A stretch of DNA of 64,000 nt from Spironucleus salmonicida. Lineage: Eukaryota > Fornicata > Diplomonadida > Hexamitidae. How positions within the stretch are numbered: the stretch's first letter is position 1; each line of letters starts with the position of its first letter. The notes beneath the pieces were generated by a model. The model saw only the letters and a list, made by a program, of their open reading frames with translations, was not told the origin of the DNA and ran no database searches. Made by a program: the position numbers and the translations under genes. The stretch is from contig CM035317.1 of the NCBI GenBank assembly GCA_000497125.2, positions 584,001 to 648,000 on the forward strand. The letters run 5' to 3'. Positions 47,385-60,134 of this stretch are shown one piece after another.

Positions 47385-50300
47385 TCATTCTTTTACATAT
47401 CCAAATGATAATGTAGCTATTTCATTCAGTGTTGAATTAAAATCAATACATCGTTTCTATGAGTCCATCTTGATCGATTTATATGTTGTGTTTGTATATA
47501 TGCTACAATCCTTCTAATCTCTTATGAAGTTTATTTCTTGCTTTACTTTTACTTATACCGTCTGATCGTTGGGTATTATGGATTACTATTTTTATCTATA
47601 TTGATCTTATCAAATAACACGTGCATGTATACTTCAAATAAATGCTTTTATGATTGATCTTCCAATGTCATGATTCCTTACTTGTCAACTGTGATACCCT
47701 TTGATGTATGAGCACATCTGATTCCGTCTTTATACGAATATACTTATTCCCCTAGGCATACCCATAACTCTGGGTCCAGCTTCTTTTCGTATTTGCAAGA
47801 GTACGTATTCTTGAATGTGACAGATATCAAATTTGGATACATTCCTCTATCCAGTATACAATAGATTGAATCTGTATCTCCATATAAAACCAATTCTTTC
47901 AATTCATCGTTTATATGTCTCATTAATGTGTATAACAGTGTTCTTTATACGGATGTTATCGCTCCTGCGAATGATGCGTTTGATTAAGACCTTTATGTTT
48001 GTTGCAACTGTTCTTCATAATTAAATGTATTCTTAAATATATTTTATCCCACCAGTTAAACTGTGCAATCCTTGTGTAGCTCCTTATGGCACTGTTCAAA
48101 TATGAACTCTCCTTAATGAAATTATGTTGTGGGTCTTACCACGTTTTGACCTGTTTTACTATATATTGCATTTAATAACAGCTTATAGAACGATTTACCT
48201 CCAGGGTTTAACTTTATTGATCTATAATCCTACTATCCTTTCTGTTTTATATATGCTATGCCATTATCATACTTATAATCAAACTTACAATCATTTGCTA
48301 ATTGCTTTAGTACAGTTTCATCCTTATAACCATCTTGATCTGAGTGCAATGTCTTGTTGAACATCTATGAATTAATGTAATTATTTCCATCATATTTCTT
48401 ATCATTAAAACTTGTTATTTAGTACGTATGTATCTTGCATCTATCCCTGAACGTATAACCTTCGTATAAAGCATTTATCAATTCAATCTCATGCCAAAAC
48501 CCATAAAGATATCTTTATTCGAGGTTGTGCTTACATTTATAATGATTGTTAACATTTAAACATTGCTATTCTGCACATGTTCTACATAAAGGAAATATCA
48601 ACTTGTTACAAATATGACATCCTAACACTGGGAACTTTAAATCCCTTGGTGGTAACATCTAACATTTGATTTATATTACTCGTTACTTCTTATCACATCC
48701 AGCTAAGTAGTATTGAAGTCTTTACTCTGCTGTAATCTTCCTTGGTATGCTCCTAACGTATTCAATTAAGTTATCAATATAGGCTTAATCAAGTTTAAAC
48801 TTATGTTTTGCTATATCTTTTGAATCAATATTTTTAGTATATGTTGAGCTTTCTGCCTGTGTTCCAACAATTAAATCTCTTAAAGGTAAGTTTCCAAATA
48901 CCATGCCTGAAGGGTAAAGCGATGTGAAGCCAATTCCGTACAGCTTTTCGTTTGGTCTATCTATTTCTCTACAATGAGTGTAGCATTCAGTTCTTACTCC
49001 TGCTAATATCGATCTATTGCTTATGTTGTATTATGGAGGCATCTCTATCTTGATATCATTGTCTTATTCAAATTTAATAAACTCAACGTCTGTTACATGA
49101 AATATGTCCTCAAATGCTCCTTCATTCATTCTATCTTTTAAGCGTAAATCTTTTGTTTGATGTTGCCTCTTCCGTTCTTTCATTACTTTATAATACTTAT
49201 ATGTTTGTCTTAATTCCTTAAACCTATGGTAGAACACTCCATTCAATTCTAAGCCAAACTTCTTAGTTATGCGATCTATTATACCATGGGATACTATATC
49301 GATATTGTATTTTGTATCTAAGATCCTTTGATTTATAGTACCTTTGTTATCTTGGTAAAGTTGGTTCCTAAAAGTTTATTTAGCATTTCACTATTATTCA
49401 AAGTTAGATATGATACGCGATACTCGTATTTCGATTTGTTATGTATTAGATCTTAATAACCTATTTATATCTTTATATTGCAGTGGTGTGTGAATAGGTT
49501 CATTGGCATTGCTGATGCTGTTAAATAGTTGAGGATGTTGACACCCTATTCCTTTAGTGATACTTCTACCCATTTCACAAGAGCTTTGCTTAAAATGAGC
49601 TATCTTGAATACAATAATTAATATACTAATCAATGAAGTCTAAGTGATCATAGTCGTTAGCATATTAATTGAACTCATCCAAGCTTAACTTATCAAAATA
49701 TTTGTGCTATAGAATGCCTTCTTTTACTAATTCACTTATTGATTTAAGACTCCCTCCGTTTTAAATATACAAATCAAATATCTCTTTTGTTAAGAACGTG
49801 TATGACTATAGTTGTTTTCCAACTTCAAGTCCAAGGGCCAATTCCTTATTTAGTTTAGATAATGGTGAAGTTATGAGTCTAAACGAATCCTTAAACGACA
49901 TTCCATTTATTTTCAAATTCAATAGCTTGTTGTTTGTAATCAGTGTTTCGAATTCGAATTGCTCTTTCACTTTCATTATAGCTGCTAATAATAAGTATTT
50001 GTCATATGCTGCTGCATTGTGTGCATAGAAGTCTTTTATCTTATATTTCTTAGCTATTGGTTCCATGTGCCTTATAAATTTGATTAGCAAATCGTCTGTT
50101 GAAGTCATGTAGCTGCCTGGTTCTTTTAATCTAAGTGCGTTATCATAAAAGTGATCCATCTCTTCGTATGGTTTTGTTTCCTTATCGTGTATGTTTATAA
50201 TCCATATTACTAAAAATGGGATGTGTTTCATTGAATAGTTTGAATAGTTATCATCATCTTCATTTAGATTATCGAATAGGCTTTCTATATCCCAAGTTAG

Positions 50301-52058
50301 AAATGATTTCTATTCATCATAAAGGTTTCCTTATTTGAAGTACTATCCTTCATATTCAATTTACGTTTTACATTTGCGTGATGAGTTGTGTGTCGTATTA
50401 CAATGACTGCATGGTGAAAACTTCTCGCATTGCTTTTAATGTCGTTCTAAGCATTTGCTATTGGGTGTGTTATGGAGCTATGTTCTACAGTTTTAACATT
50501 AATAACTTTTGTTGTCTTTTGATCTTACATGACTGTAGTTGCAAAACGTACAATAATACTTAGTAGCCACTTCTTCTGCTTGTGTACATTCATAACATTG
50601 GTTCTTCTTATGGAATAGGTTTTGGTGTTGATAGCAATAAATATATTCCTTGTGCATTGGGTTTATTGTATTTATGCATTGCTTAAAATCCATTATGACA
50701 TTGTAATGTCCACTGCATAAAACTAATAAAAGCTCCATTTCTGAATTTGGATACAAGTCATTTACTTTATTAACTTCTGCTACTCTTATCTTTATATTCA
50801 AATACCTTTCTGCTCTTATTAGTATCTCTGTATCTGCTAACTCCTCTGCATCTTTGTTGATTTCATTTATAAGCATATGCGTATAGTATTATAAGTATTA
50901 GTTTCTAGCTTGAGTTTTGTCTAAGGGCTTATCTAAATACGTTTGTAAAGCCTTACCTGCATCAAATACTATTGTGGCCATTGCATATGGTTTTGCTCCT
51001 AACTAAAAGATATGTTTCTTATCAACTGTTTTTGATTTCTTGGTGAATGTTGCGATGATGGCCGCGTATAGACAGTTGTGGTCATTATTTTTGACAAAGA
51101 ATATAGACCCTTTAAATTTTTACTCTAGTGTTGCGTTTCCTTAATACCGATGACCTACATTTCTACATATCAATCCTATTTAAGAACCTTCGTCATATTA
51201 ACGATATACTTTTGATACATAAAACTCATCCTTCTCTTTACATACTTTTTATACTATTTATTCAGAAGAAATGACCTATACGTTTATGACACCAATATTT
51301 TAAAAAAGCATTACATCTGTATTTTTAACATCTCTATTAAAATACTTCTCTCCATTGTCCATTACTTCTTCAAATATTGATTCTAATAGACTTGACATCT
51401 AATTTTAAATTATGAATCCTATAGGAATGATGTTACCGTTTTATTTAATATATCTAATATTTGCAAACACATATGTGTCTTAATAATTACACTTGCCGTA
51501 ATATAGACCCATATAAGGTGCATCCGTTATGATTTCAAAGGGAATCTTACTGTTAAAGTTATTTTAAAAGTCTTCAAAGGAGTTAATGTAATTTAAATCT
51601 ATCTGGTCTAATTTGAAATCCTTCCTTATGGTCTAAAGTGTGTTATCGTTTTCGTTAGTATATTTATCATAATTAATTTTGAATTCTTGTATTTGTGCTA
51701 CACCTTGTAACTTTGATATCTTATCTAATTCATTATTAAGTTTATTTAACAGTCTAGGTTCTAATCCTTTTTGAATTCTTGTTTTAAGTTATGCTTTCAT
51801 TTATTCATATTTAATACTCTAAACTCTTATTTAACTAACTCTTTCGGTGTACTCTCTTTATTTAATGAATTGGTTGTCGAATCTGTATGTATCGTTTTTA
51901 ATCTTTTGTATATTGGCTTTCACTTTATTGTCTAAGATGTTTATGCAATCGTAAGGTCTTTCAAATTAATTATAATCTATCTTTTTGAAATTGCTTCTAT
52001 ATATTTGTTGTATTTATTTCTTTAGTTACTTAATTTGATCTTTTGATAAGTTATCCAT
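47385..52058 (-). pseudogene. OTU-protease / protein-primed DNA polymerase B fusion, broken (about 1,558 codons)
   Basis: ATG 52058 opens 827 intact codons to TGA 49575-49577. They contain an OTU-like cysteine protease (DHNC with C329, GHY with H451), a Cys/His zinc-binding region (about residues 495-575), then exonuclease motifs WDIES (D590), HNAAAYD (680-686) and YCIQD (D819). After three frame changes between 49600 and 49240 the polymerase domain resumes to about 47500: a cysteine-rich insert with CHICNKLIFPLCRTCAE, a motif B region (KSFYKLLLNAIYSKT) and motif C LYGDTDSIYC. Motif A reads YGIGFTSLYPS: the metal-binding Asp is Gly (codon 48929-48931, GGC for GAC). A last shift near 47500 leads to TGA 47385-47387. 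It would replicate the element by protein priming if whole. Confidence 0.8.
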
Positions 52059-52119
52059 ATATATTTTTTTTAGTTTTGATTATAGCATTTAAAACCGTTT
52101 AATAATCTTTTTATATTTA

Positions 52120-52851
52120 TCATTTTATGGCGACACAATAGCGCCAAGTCTATTTTATGCCGATTCTATTGTTTTGTTGAGAATCAAGTTATAGTTGATG
52201 CTCATTTGTTATAAGTTAAAAAAATGGTATCTTTTCTTTGGACATAATAATTTTGATATAGTTGTATCTTTCGATTTTCTTTATTTATTTTATAATGTTC
52301 TCTATGCTTTGTGTGGCCGTTCCTTTATATTCTCTTCTTTGTTCTGGTCTTCCTAAATGCTTGGAATGTATTTGTTCTCTTTCTATAATTTCTTTTGTCT
52401 TGTTGATTTTCTGACTTAACTTTTGCAATTTTGAAAATGGGTTATACTACTTTCCGGGGTTTAGACTGGGTGCTTACTACTTTATTATTTTTAGATTGCG
52501 TTATTTATTTCGTTTTATATAATATTCATATGTTTGAATGATCTTTCGAGTTCATTGTATTTATCCAAATTAATATTATTGGCATGTTATTGTGTTTTAA
52601 TCGATTTGATTTATTTGATTATTATTTTACTATTTTAACTTGATCATTTGATAAATCATCTTTTGCTATTCTGTTTATTTTTAATTAAGAATTTCAAGTT
52701 GATGAGTTATAATTTATATTGATTTGATTTCAATTTGATAATTATGGGATTAAAAGATTTCTCTTTACGGTATTTATATTCTCTGTTAGGATCCTGTTGT
52801 AATTGAATGCCATTTTTGTATATGTAAAAAAATATGTATTTCATAATGCAT
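52120..52851 (-). pseudogene. Element ORF upstream of the polymerase, 243 codons with one TGA
   Basis: From ATG 52851 to TGA 52120 one frame is open except for TGA at 52552-52554. The first part is very rich in Gln, Ile and Asn. The second is lysine-rich and more ordered (KINKTKEIIEREQIHSKHL, then GTATQSIENIIKQIKKIERY). Another frame near 52640 has a stretch (DDLSNDQVKIVKQQ) that resembles the polymerase N-terminus (MDNLSKDQIKQLKKQ), hinting at a small duplication. No known domain. Its place ahead of the polymerase is where a priming-protein gene might lie, but nothing in the sequence proves that. Confidence 0.35.
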
Positions 52852-53237
52852 TTTTTTTGGGTTACATTCTTTCCCCTTTTTTTGATATATTTATTGGATT
52901 TGGGCGATGATGATAATTAATTAAAATTGACGTATAATTTTGGCCAAAAATTCGGCGCTGGGGCAACCCACCCGTCCCCAATCTCTAAAGACATCGCGGG
53001 TGTGTGCGGGTTGCTTGATCATGTATTAATTTTTATAGCAATGTGTTTTTTTTGAAAATTTCGATTTCCAAATATTGCAGAATTACCATGTTGGATGGAA
53101 CTCCCAACTACTGTTTTAATAATCTAAATGCTTTTATCATAAAATTTTAAGAAAAATAGTAGATTCGAAGAAACCTGGAGTAGTAAAACTACATATAGTA
53201 ATTTTTATTTTACTAGGTTTTAAATTTATTTGTTACA

Positions 53238-54113
53238 TCACTTCTTTGCTTTCCTTATGAAGTAATAAGCTAATCCACCACCAGCAGCACTTATTACGGC
53301 CAAACCGCCTATTACTATACCAGTTATTGCACCACCACTTAATTTGTTGGCACCAGGAAGTATAGATTAAGATATACATAGTTCACCAAATTTTTCATAG
53401 CCTTTAGCACAGTCTGTGCATTTATCATCACTAGCCTTGACATATCCAGCTAGACATAAATCGCATCCAGAGTTCTCTGTGTTACAGGTAGCACATCCCT
53501 ATTAATTACTACATGCACATTCCGAAGTCGCATCGGCAGCACAATCCGTGGCAACACCATCAAGACAATATTTATCCTAAGTAAGACCATTACACTATTT
53601 AGTGCATTTCCCTTCGATAGTTAAGACATTATTCATACTACTTGGTTCGCATGTGGCGCAAAATTCAGAAGATATGCACAGTGAGCAGTTCAGGGCACAA
53701 GGCTTGCAATACTTAACAGATAAGTCGCAGTATCCTATACCCTTATCTGAACATTATTTATTAGTTGAACACGTATTTTCACATTTATTGGTACTTTTAT
53801 TCAATATCTTCCCTTTATTGCAAGAAGTACATTTATCTTCAGTAGATTCGCAAGTTTAACAGTCAACAGAGCATGATTCACATTTTCCAGTATTATCTAA
53901 AAATTATTCTTCGGTACACTTAGTACATTTTTCATCTGCACACAACTAACATCCATTTGAAGCAGTGTTATCAATGCAATTACAACTATGCGCACCTGAC
54001 GTAGAAATCTAAGTGCATGGTTTGCAATCGGCCTCAGTTTCGGTCGTGGCTGGGCAAAAAGTATTAGCTAAACATTTATTACTAGTTACTGTACACTTTC
54101 CTGAATTTATCAT
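53238..54113 (-). CDS. Cysteine-rich membrane protein (CRMP), 291 aa
   Basis: ATG 54113 to TGA 53238. It begins [20 protein letters not shown], with no signal peptide. It is a short CRMP with CxxC modules, the anchor [20 protein letters not shown], then YYFIRKAKK at the C-terminus. It lies head to tail with a paralogue 370 bp upstream. The two share a run of modules whose DNA is still highly alike (around 53506-53750 and 54740-54975). This copy keeps its cysteines. Confidence 0.93.
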
Positions 54114-54483
54114 TTAAAAAAAATGATTTCACAATATAAGTTAAACAGTTGTTAGTATATTTTTAGTTTATCTATATATACATTAAAGTAATATATAATT
54201 TATGTTATATTATCATAAAAACAAAAAATACTATTATTTTCGAGTAATAATGGTTAATTTAAAAACTCTGTAACTTATTGCTACTAAATATTATTTAATA
54301 TAAGCTATATTTTAGAATGTCTAAAATATTTTTATAATTAAAATGGCAAATAAGTATATTTAATACGTAGTTATATTCACTTTTTTTAATTTCATAATTC
54401 TAATTTTAACATTTTTATATTTATTGAATATTTATATACTATAACCGTATTGAATTTAACTAAAAAACTATTAATAATAAATA

Positions 54484-55350
54484 TCATTTCCTAACCGTCC
54501 TAATGAAATAGTAAGTCATCCATCCACCAACTACCACTAAAGCACTGATAACTATGCCGGCGATCGTACCGCCCCCTAGTTTGTTGCTAGATTCGCTGGT
54601 AGTAGGTTTGATGCATTGACCAGCAAAATGAACATGACCTTCTGCGCAGTATGTGCATTTTCTTTCGGACCCATCGCAAAAGTTTTTAGGTAAGTGACAC
54701 ACCCAGTTTTATCGGCACTATAAAGTTGCACATCCCAATTAACTGCTATATGAACATTCCGAAGTCGCATCGGCAGCACAATCTGTGGCAACACCATCAA
54801 GACAATATTCACTAGCTTGAATATTATTACATTATTTAGGGCATTTTCCATCGATAGTTAGAACATTGTTGTTATCAGTTGTTCTGCATACGATGCAAAA
54901 TTCAGCAGATATGCACATTGAGCAGTTAGGGGCGCAAGGCTTGCAATGTTTGGCACATAGGTCGCAATACCAAAGATTACACTTTGAGTAATCTTTTAAC
55001 TCAGAACCTGATGTTTAACAATTCTCAGCACTTATATGGAAAACAAAACCCTCTTTGTAGGAGGTATATTGTTTTGCTGCAGAGTAGCAGGTAGCGCAAT
55101 TTCCATCAGATACTAAAAATTTTGGATCAGAAGTTAAGAGATTTCCATCTAAGCATTTGGAACATTTATCCGCAGTAGATAATGCACAAGTTGATGTTGG
55201 TGCATCTACTGCACAATTACAGCCTTGACCGGAAGATATTTTACCGCCTTCGCATGCAATGCAATCTACTACTTCTGTACCGGTAGCTGGGCAGTAAGTG
55301 TTAGCAATGTATTTATTTTCACTATTTGTGTATTCCCCAGCAAAAATCAT
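54484..55350 (-). CDS. CRMP paralogue with cysteine losses, 288 aa
   Basis: ATG 55350 to TGA 54484, open throughout. The N-terminus MIFAGEYTNSENKYIANTYC lines up with [20 protein letters not shown] of the next gene, but its first two cysteines are Tyr. The anchor GGGTIAGIVISALVVVGGWM is followed by a short RTVRK tail. Other cysteine pairs are disturbed in the last third. The frame is intact, so it may still be made, but loss of paired cysteines suggests relaxed constraint. Its start overlaps by 32 bases the end of the open frame at 55319-56374. Confidence 0.85.
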
Positions 55351-56374
55351 TTTTGAAACAAAGTTGTTTTTAATGTTCTATATTTTCGTAGACAGTGTTA
55401 CTTTTGTTAAAATTAACTTCTAAGTGTATGGTATTTACTTGGATGATCTAACTCAAAATTATCATAAACAGATTTGTTGTACATTGGACAATATAGAAGC
55501 GATATTAAACTTTTACTTATACCTTGTCATATTTACTACCGTAAATTTTTTTATATAGATATACTTAAATTTGGTATTTTATATATGTACTGAATAAAGC
55601 ATATTGTACTATAGTATTATTCCAAATATTGCTGGAGACTTATTAACACCAATCCGACCAATTGATTTAAGCTTCCATGGTTGAAAAATAATTATAACTT
55701 GCGAGCAGAAGCCTGAATGCAAATAAAGGTGTTAATGCGGTTCTGTACGGATGTAAATAATCCACAATAATAATATTAACAACGTTTTCTGATATTAAGC
55801 ACCAAACTAATTATTGATTATACTTTTTTGGTAACCTAAGTAGGAGAAAGATTATTAAATATGGTACAAATAAAATAAATATATACAATAAAGTTATTAT
55901 CATTTATTTTTTTGCCAATACTTTAGTTGAATCATTATCAGCTAGCTAGATATTGTAGTTGTAGAGCGTTGGATATTGGAGATTTTAAATTGATCGTTGC
56001 TTTTTCTTGACAATGAACATATAAACCAGAAAACCGACAGTTACACCAACCGTGAGTAACACGCCTATAACTATACTAATATATATCCAATCATCATCTA
56101 GTGATCTGTACATGGCAAGTACCATATGTAGGGGAATCATTATTTTACATTTAGCGATAACCCTGCAGAAGTAAGTCACCATCAAAATAGAGTAAAAGAT
56201 CATTTATGGTTTCAAAAAACACATCGGAATTTCATTATTCTTATCCGCAAATATGAAATACGGACACCCTATCGAAAAGCTATAAACACAGTTTTATTCT
56301 TCTTGGTTGGTGACTTCCTACTAAATGATTTATAAAAACTAAATAGAAACAATTTATTTTAGGAGAGCTAAACT
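55319..56374 (-). CDS. Membrane-type ORF related to the 34 kb relic
   Basis: Open for 352 codons from the TGA at 56375-56377 to TGA 55319-55321. The first ATG that fits is at 56224 (301 aa). It has a clear membrane segment (VIGVLLTVGVTVGFLVYMFI) followed by VKKKQRSIQNLQ and a second hydrophobic stretch (IITLLYIFILFVPYLIIFLL). The DNA from 55985 to 56320 matches 34700-35045. The far C-terminal part overlaps the next CRMP and may be open only by chance. The family is unknown. Two related but differing copies in one window argue that this was a real gene. Confidence 0.4.
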
Positions 56375-56377
56375 TCA

Positions 56378-57965
56378 TTGTGTATACGATAATGTTGACT
56401 TAAAATAATACTTCCATGGGCAGTCTATATTATCTAAATAACAGGATTGTATCATGATAGTATAATGGTAAGAGGAATAATTTATCAGTTGATTAACAGT
56501 GCATGTTCTACGTCTTGTTGAGCGAAGCATTAGTCGTACCTTAATAGGTATCTGAATCTGCAAGGTGATCCTTCTATAGATAACTAGCTATTCAAAATCA
56601 CATTAAATACTAGAATAGAATATTAATATAATATAGTTAATACGATTTAACATATCTAGATTATCTACACCTGTCGTAAAGTAAGACATTGCACTGCAAT
56701 TAACCTTAATCATTACAAGTTATTATAATATTACTTTACTCAATATTCTTGCCAATTTAATATATTTTTAAGACAATCAAGTATGTCTCAAAAGTAACAA
56801 TTAATATTGCAGCAAAATCTCTACAATCTGAAAATATACAATTTACCATTCCTAAATTGTACTGCAAACTATACAACATGATTTTATCAGACATTCTTCT
56901 TGTCTCATGGCATTTGCACTAAATTTGATTTAACCAGTATAGCCCACAAAGATATGGTGAGACTTGCAACGAAAATATCATAACGGCAAATCACTGTGAA
57001 AGTTCCAAATTGTGCAAGTTTGATCAGATCGGATATATTACAATTTTAGAGTTCGTCTTCTTGTAATTAGTAGAATATGGTATCTGATTATTGGGAATTT
57101 AGAGATATAGTTAAATGGATAATAAGTTAGTATTGTGATAGTTAAAATGCGATAAACGAGTTTTCTAGAAATATAAAATTTAATCAGGTGGCGCTATACG
57201 TAATTTTAGAATATTATAGTATAATATATCTTAATATGGAGATTGCGAATAATTAATTCAATTATTATTAGCATAGTAGTATTTTATTTCTAGGATTATT
57301 AAATATACTCACATATATGTTCCGAGTATATTAATATCGCAGAAACGAAATATGGTTAATAAAAATATAAGCTGGTCAAGCCGCATGGACAGGTACCTTG
57401 CGGAACGGCAAAAGTTTCATATAGTAATACATCTATATCTATATAAATGCTTGATAATAAGATATCATTTTGTATTAGGTAAGCGAAAGCAAATTTAACT
57501 TGAGCGAAGTCTGTTGGACATTATTTTTTATCATCGTTGCTGGTGGTTGTATCCGTATGCTGAATCTATTTCTGTGTTAAATTTGTTAGTAAGACCTTGC
57601 TAACCCTATTTACTTACAAGACATCAAGAGTTATTGGTAAACTTCGTAAGATATGCAATAAACGGCATATAATGTATATTTATTAAATAGTTCGAGTTAG
57701 GTATTTTTAATACTTGCATAATATATTAACTTATAAAAACAACCAGTAAAATTTTAACAATAACTTTTGTATTAATGTGTTAATAATAATATACTTGAAA
57801 TTTGCATTTCACAAATAATTATGCTTTGTATATTTATCTATAATTAAATTCACTTTGTGATAATATAAGTATAATGTAAATTATTTAAGTATTGTTAAAA
57901 ACTAGAAACTGCTATCAAATAATACAACATAATTAATAGAATATATGAAATTAAATCTTTATAAA
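56378..57965. other. AT-rich spacer
   Basis: About 1.6 kb without a recognisable gene. It includes the upstream region of the CRMP at 57966. Confidence 0.4.
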
Positions 57966-60134
57966 ATGGAAGTAGATCCAGGAACCTGTAAGTAAGATAG
58001 TAGCAAGTGCGCAGAAGGATATTTTTGCACATACCGTGCTTAAGAATAGAACTTAATAGAAATGGCTTGCGCTAAGTGTAAAGATGGATGCGTGACCTGT
58101 GCAGGTTTAAACGCAAATGTCCAACACTGTACGAGCTGCAAAGAGAGAGAATACCTATCTCACGATAACTATTGCCGCGAATGTCATGCGGATTGCGAGT
58201 AATGTACTGGTCCTGAGCAAACATGTGATGGATGCAAAGATGGCTTCTAGGACACTCTTGGAGTATGCGAAGTTTGCCCAGGCAATGAGGAGCAAGAAGA
58301 TGATTGCGTATGCGGTACATCGAAACACTGTTTAGATTGCAATGAAAAAGACATGAAAAAATGTGCAAGCTGCCAAGAGGGGTACGATATAAATAGCTCA
58401 ACACCATGCAAAGACTGCCTTCCAGGATACGTTTCAATAGCTATTAAGGATGAAAATATCTGTGTTGAGTGTGATAATACCTGCAGAGAGTGCTCAGGCA
58501 CAAAGACCACGTGCACGGCCTGTAACGATGGCTTTATTTTAAGTGGTACGACCTGCACTCCTTGCGAGGCTGGTAAAACCGAGTCCTGCCCGTGTGGAAA
58601 GTCCCTCAATTGTACGACATGTAACCGTAATAATACTAATGCTTGCGCAACTTGCAAGGAACATTACGATAAGACTGCAAGCCCACCCTGCTCTAAGTGC
58701 GAACCTAAATATTTTGAGTTAGAAATTAAGGATGGAAAGGAGTGCACCCTTTGCAGAAACTCATGTGAAACGTGCATGGACGCAAGCAAATGCCTGACAT
58801 GTAAAAATGGCAGTTACTTAAAAGATGATAAGTGCGAACTTTGTTATGGTGCCTAGAAGATCTCCTGCACGTGCGGGACTGCCAAGAATTGCGGGACCTG
58901 CGATACTAATAAACAGACGGCATGCCTAACATGCATGCACGGTTTCGACTCAAGTAAAGTAGGTGCGTGCGATACCTGCAGCGAGGGATTCTTCAAGAAG
59001 GTTTCTAAGGACAATTTCACATGCGAACCTTGTACTACCGCTAACTGCGCTCAGTGCTCTGAGAAGAAGGAGGAATGTACAAAATGTGTGTATAATATGT
59101 ATTTAAATGAGTAAAAACAGTGTCAGCAGTGTGCCAAAGGAGATGGGATTCCATGTGACTGCGGTGCCGTCGTTAACTGCGATACTTGCTCAACAATTTA
59201 GTCATCAAAATGCGGAGAGTGCTTCCCTGGCTACGTAATTGACAAGAATGGTTCCTGCACTCTCTGCGCGCTGAATTATGTCAAGATTGGTGATAAGTGC
59301 GTTAAGTGTGGTGTGGACAACTGCCAAACCTGCTCGGCAGACGCGAAAACGTGCGAAAAGTGCAGAAATAATTTCATTCCCAAAGATGGGAAATGCGAAC
59401 CCTGCAGCGAGAACGGCCCACAGTGCCTCTGCGGAACCACGGTGAACTGCAGTACCTGTAAGCTTAGTGATACAATGAAGTGCAAAAGCTGCGTTGAGGG
59501 CTATCAGATTGATAGCAAAGAAACATGCACGAATTGCGCGCTGAATTACGTTAAGATTGGTGATAACTGCGTTAAGTGCTAAGTAGAGAACTGCGCCACC
59601 TGTATGCCGAACGGCACGATGAAATGCCAAACCTGCTTGAAAGGCTATCAGATTGATAACACAGGAACCTGCACGAACTGCGCGGTGGGCTATGAAAAGA
59701 AGAACGGAAAGTGCGAATTCAACTGCTAGTTGGCGGTGAAAGACGGGGAATTTTGCTAGAACGGCTAAGTTATCAAGTGTGGTACAGCTGGATAGATTGT
59801 CGAGTGCACGTGTGGAAATGTTCACAACTGCAAGAACTGCTAGGGGAGCGTTTGCTCCAGCTGCATGACTGGCTATCTTTTGGCCAGCAGTGCCTGCAAT
59901 GACTGCGACAAGGGATATGAGCTACAGGACAAAACATGTGTAAAAAGTGCTGAGAACTAGAGTGGGATGCCTATCAGCACGATAGCCGGTATTGTTGGTG
60001 GAATATTGGTCGTAATCGGCGTTGTAAGCGTCGGGTTAGCTGTTTACTTGAAGAAGCAGAAAAAGCAGAAGAAATTTAATAGCATACCGACCTCTGACAA
60101 CAATGTTGAGCCACTTAGTAACGTACTTTGGTGA
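57966..60134 (+). CDS. Cysteine-rich membrane protein (CRMP), 722 aa, largest of the window
   Basis: ATG 57966 to TGA 60132-60134. It starts MEVDPGTCKQDSSKCAEGYF, with no signal peptide. It carries about thirty CxxC modules; the block CALNYVKIGD.CVKC occurs twice and a GYQID module twice, showing internal amplification. The anchor is STIAGIVGGILVVIGVVSVG, followed by YLKKQKKQKK and a longer cytoplasmic tail of about 25 residues ending SNVLW. Anchor and tail differ from the LSGG/KKGKK type, so this is another subtype. Many TAA/TAG glutamines are clustered near the C-terminal third. Confidence 0.94.

Larger units (their letters stand above)
46335..53000 (-). mobile_element. Maverick/Polinton-like (or linear-plasmid-like) element, degenerate
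   Basis: All recognisable genes run on the minus strand and share an AT-rich, Lys/Asn/Gln-rich style that differs from the neighbours. The core is a protein-primed family B DNA polymerase with an N-terminal OTU-like protease. Small ORFs lie on both sides of it. I found no integrase, capsid or packaging ATPase, and no terminal inverted repeats by eye, so the ends given are only the limits of coding. Protein-primed polymerases of this kind are carried by Mavericks/Polintons, related viruses and linear plasmids. Several frameshifts and a lost catalytic residue show that this copy is dead. Confidence 0.6.

Noticed and set aside
46335-53000. Long terminal inverted repeats of a complete Maverick
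   Set aside because: Comparison by eye of the outer regions on both sides found no convincing inverted match. The element may be truncated or its ends may lie elsewhere.
59205-59825. Minus-strand frame opposite the 722-aa CRMP
   Set aside because: Same shadow effect. The plus-strand frame has the regular cysteine modules and anchor.
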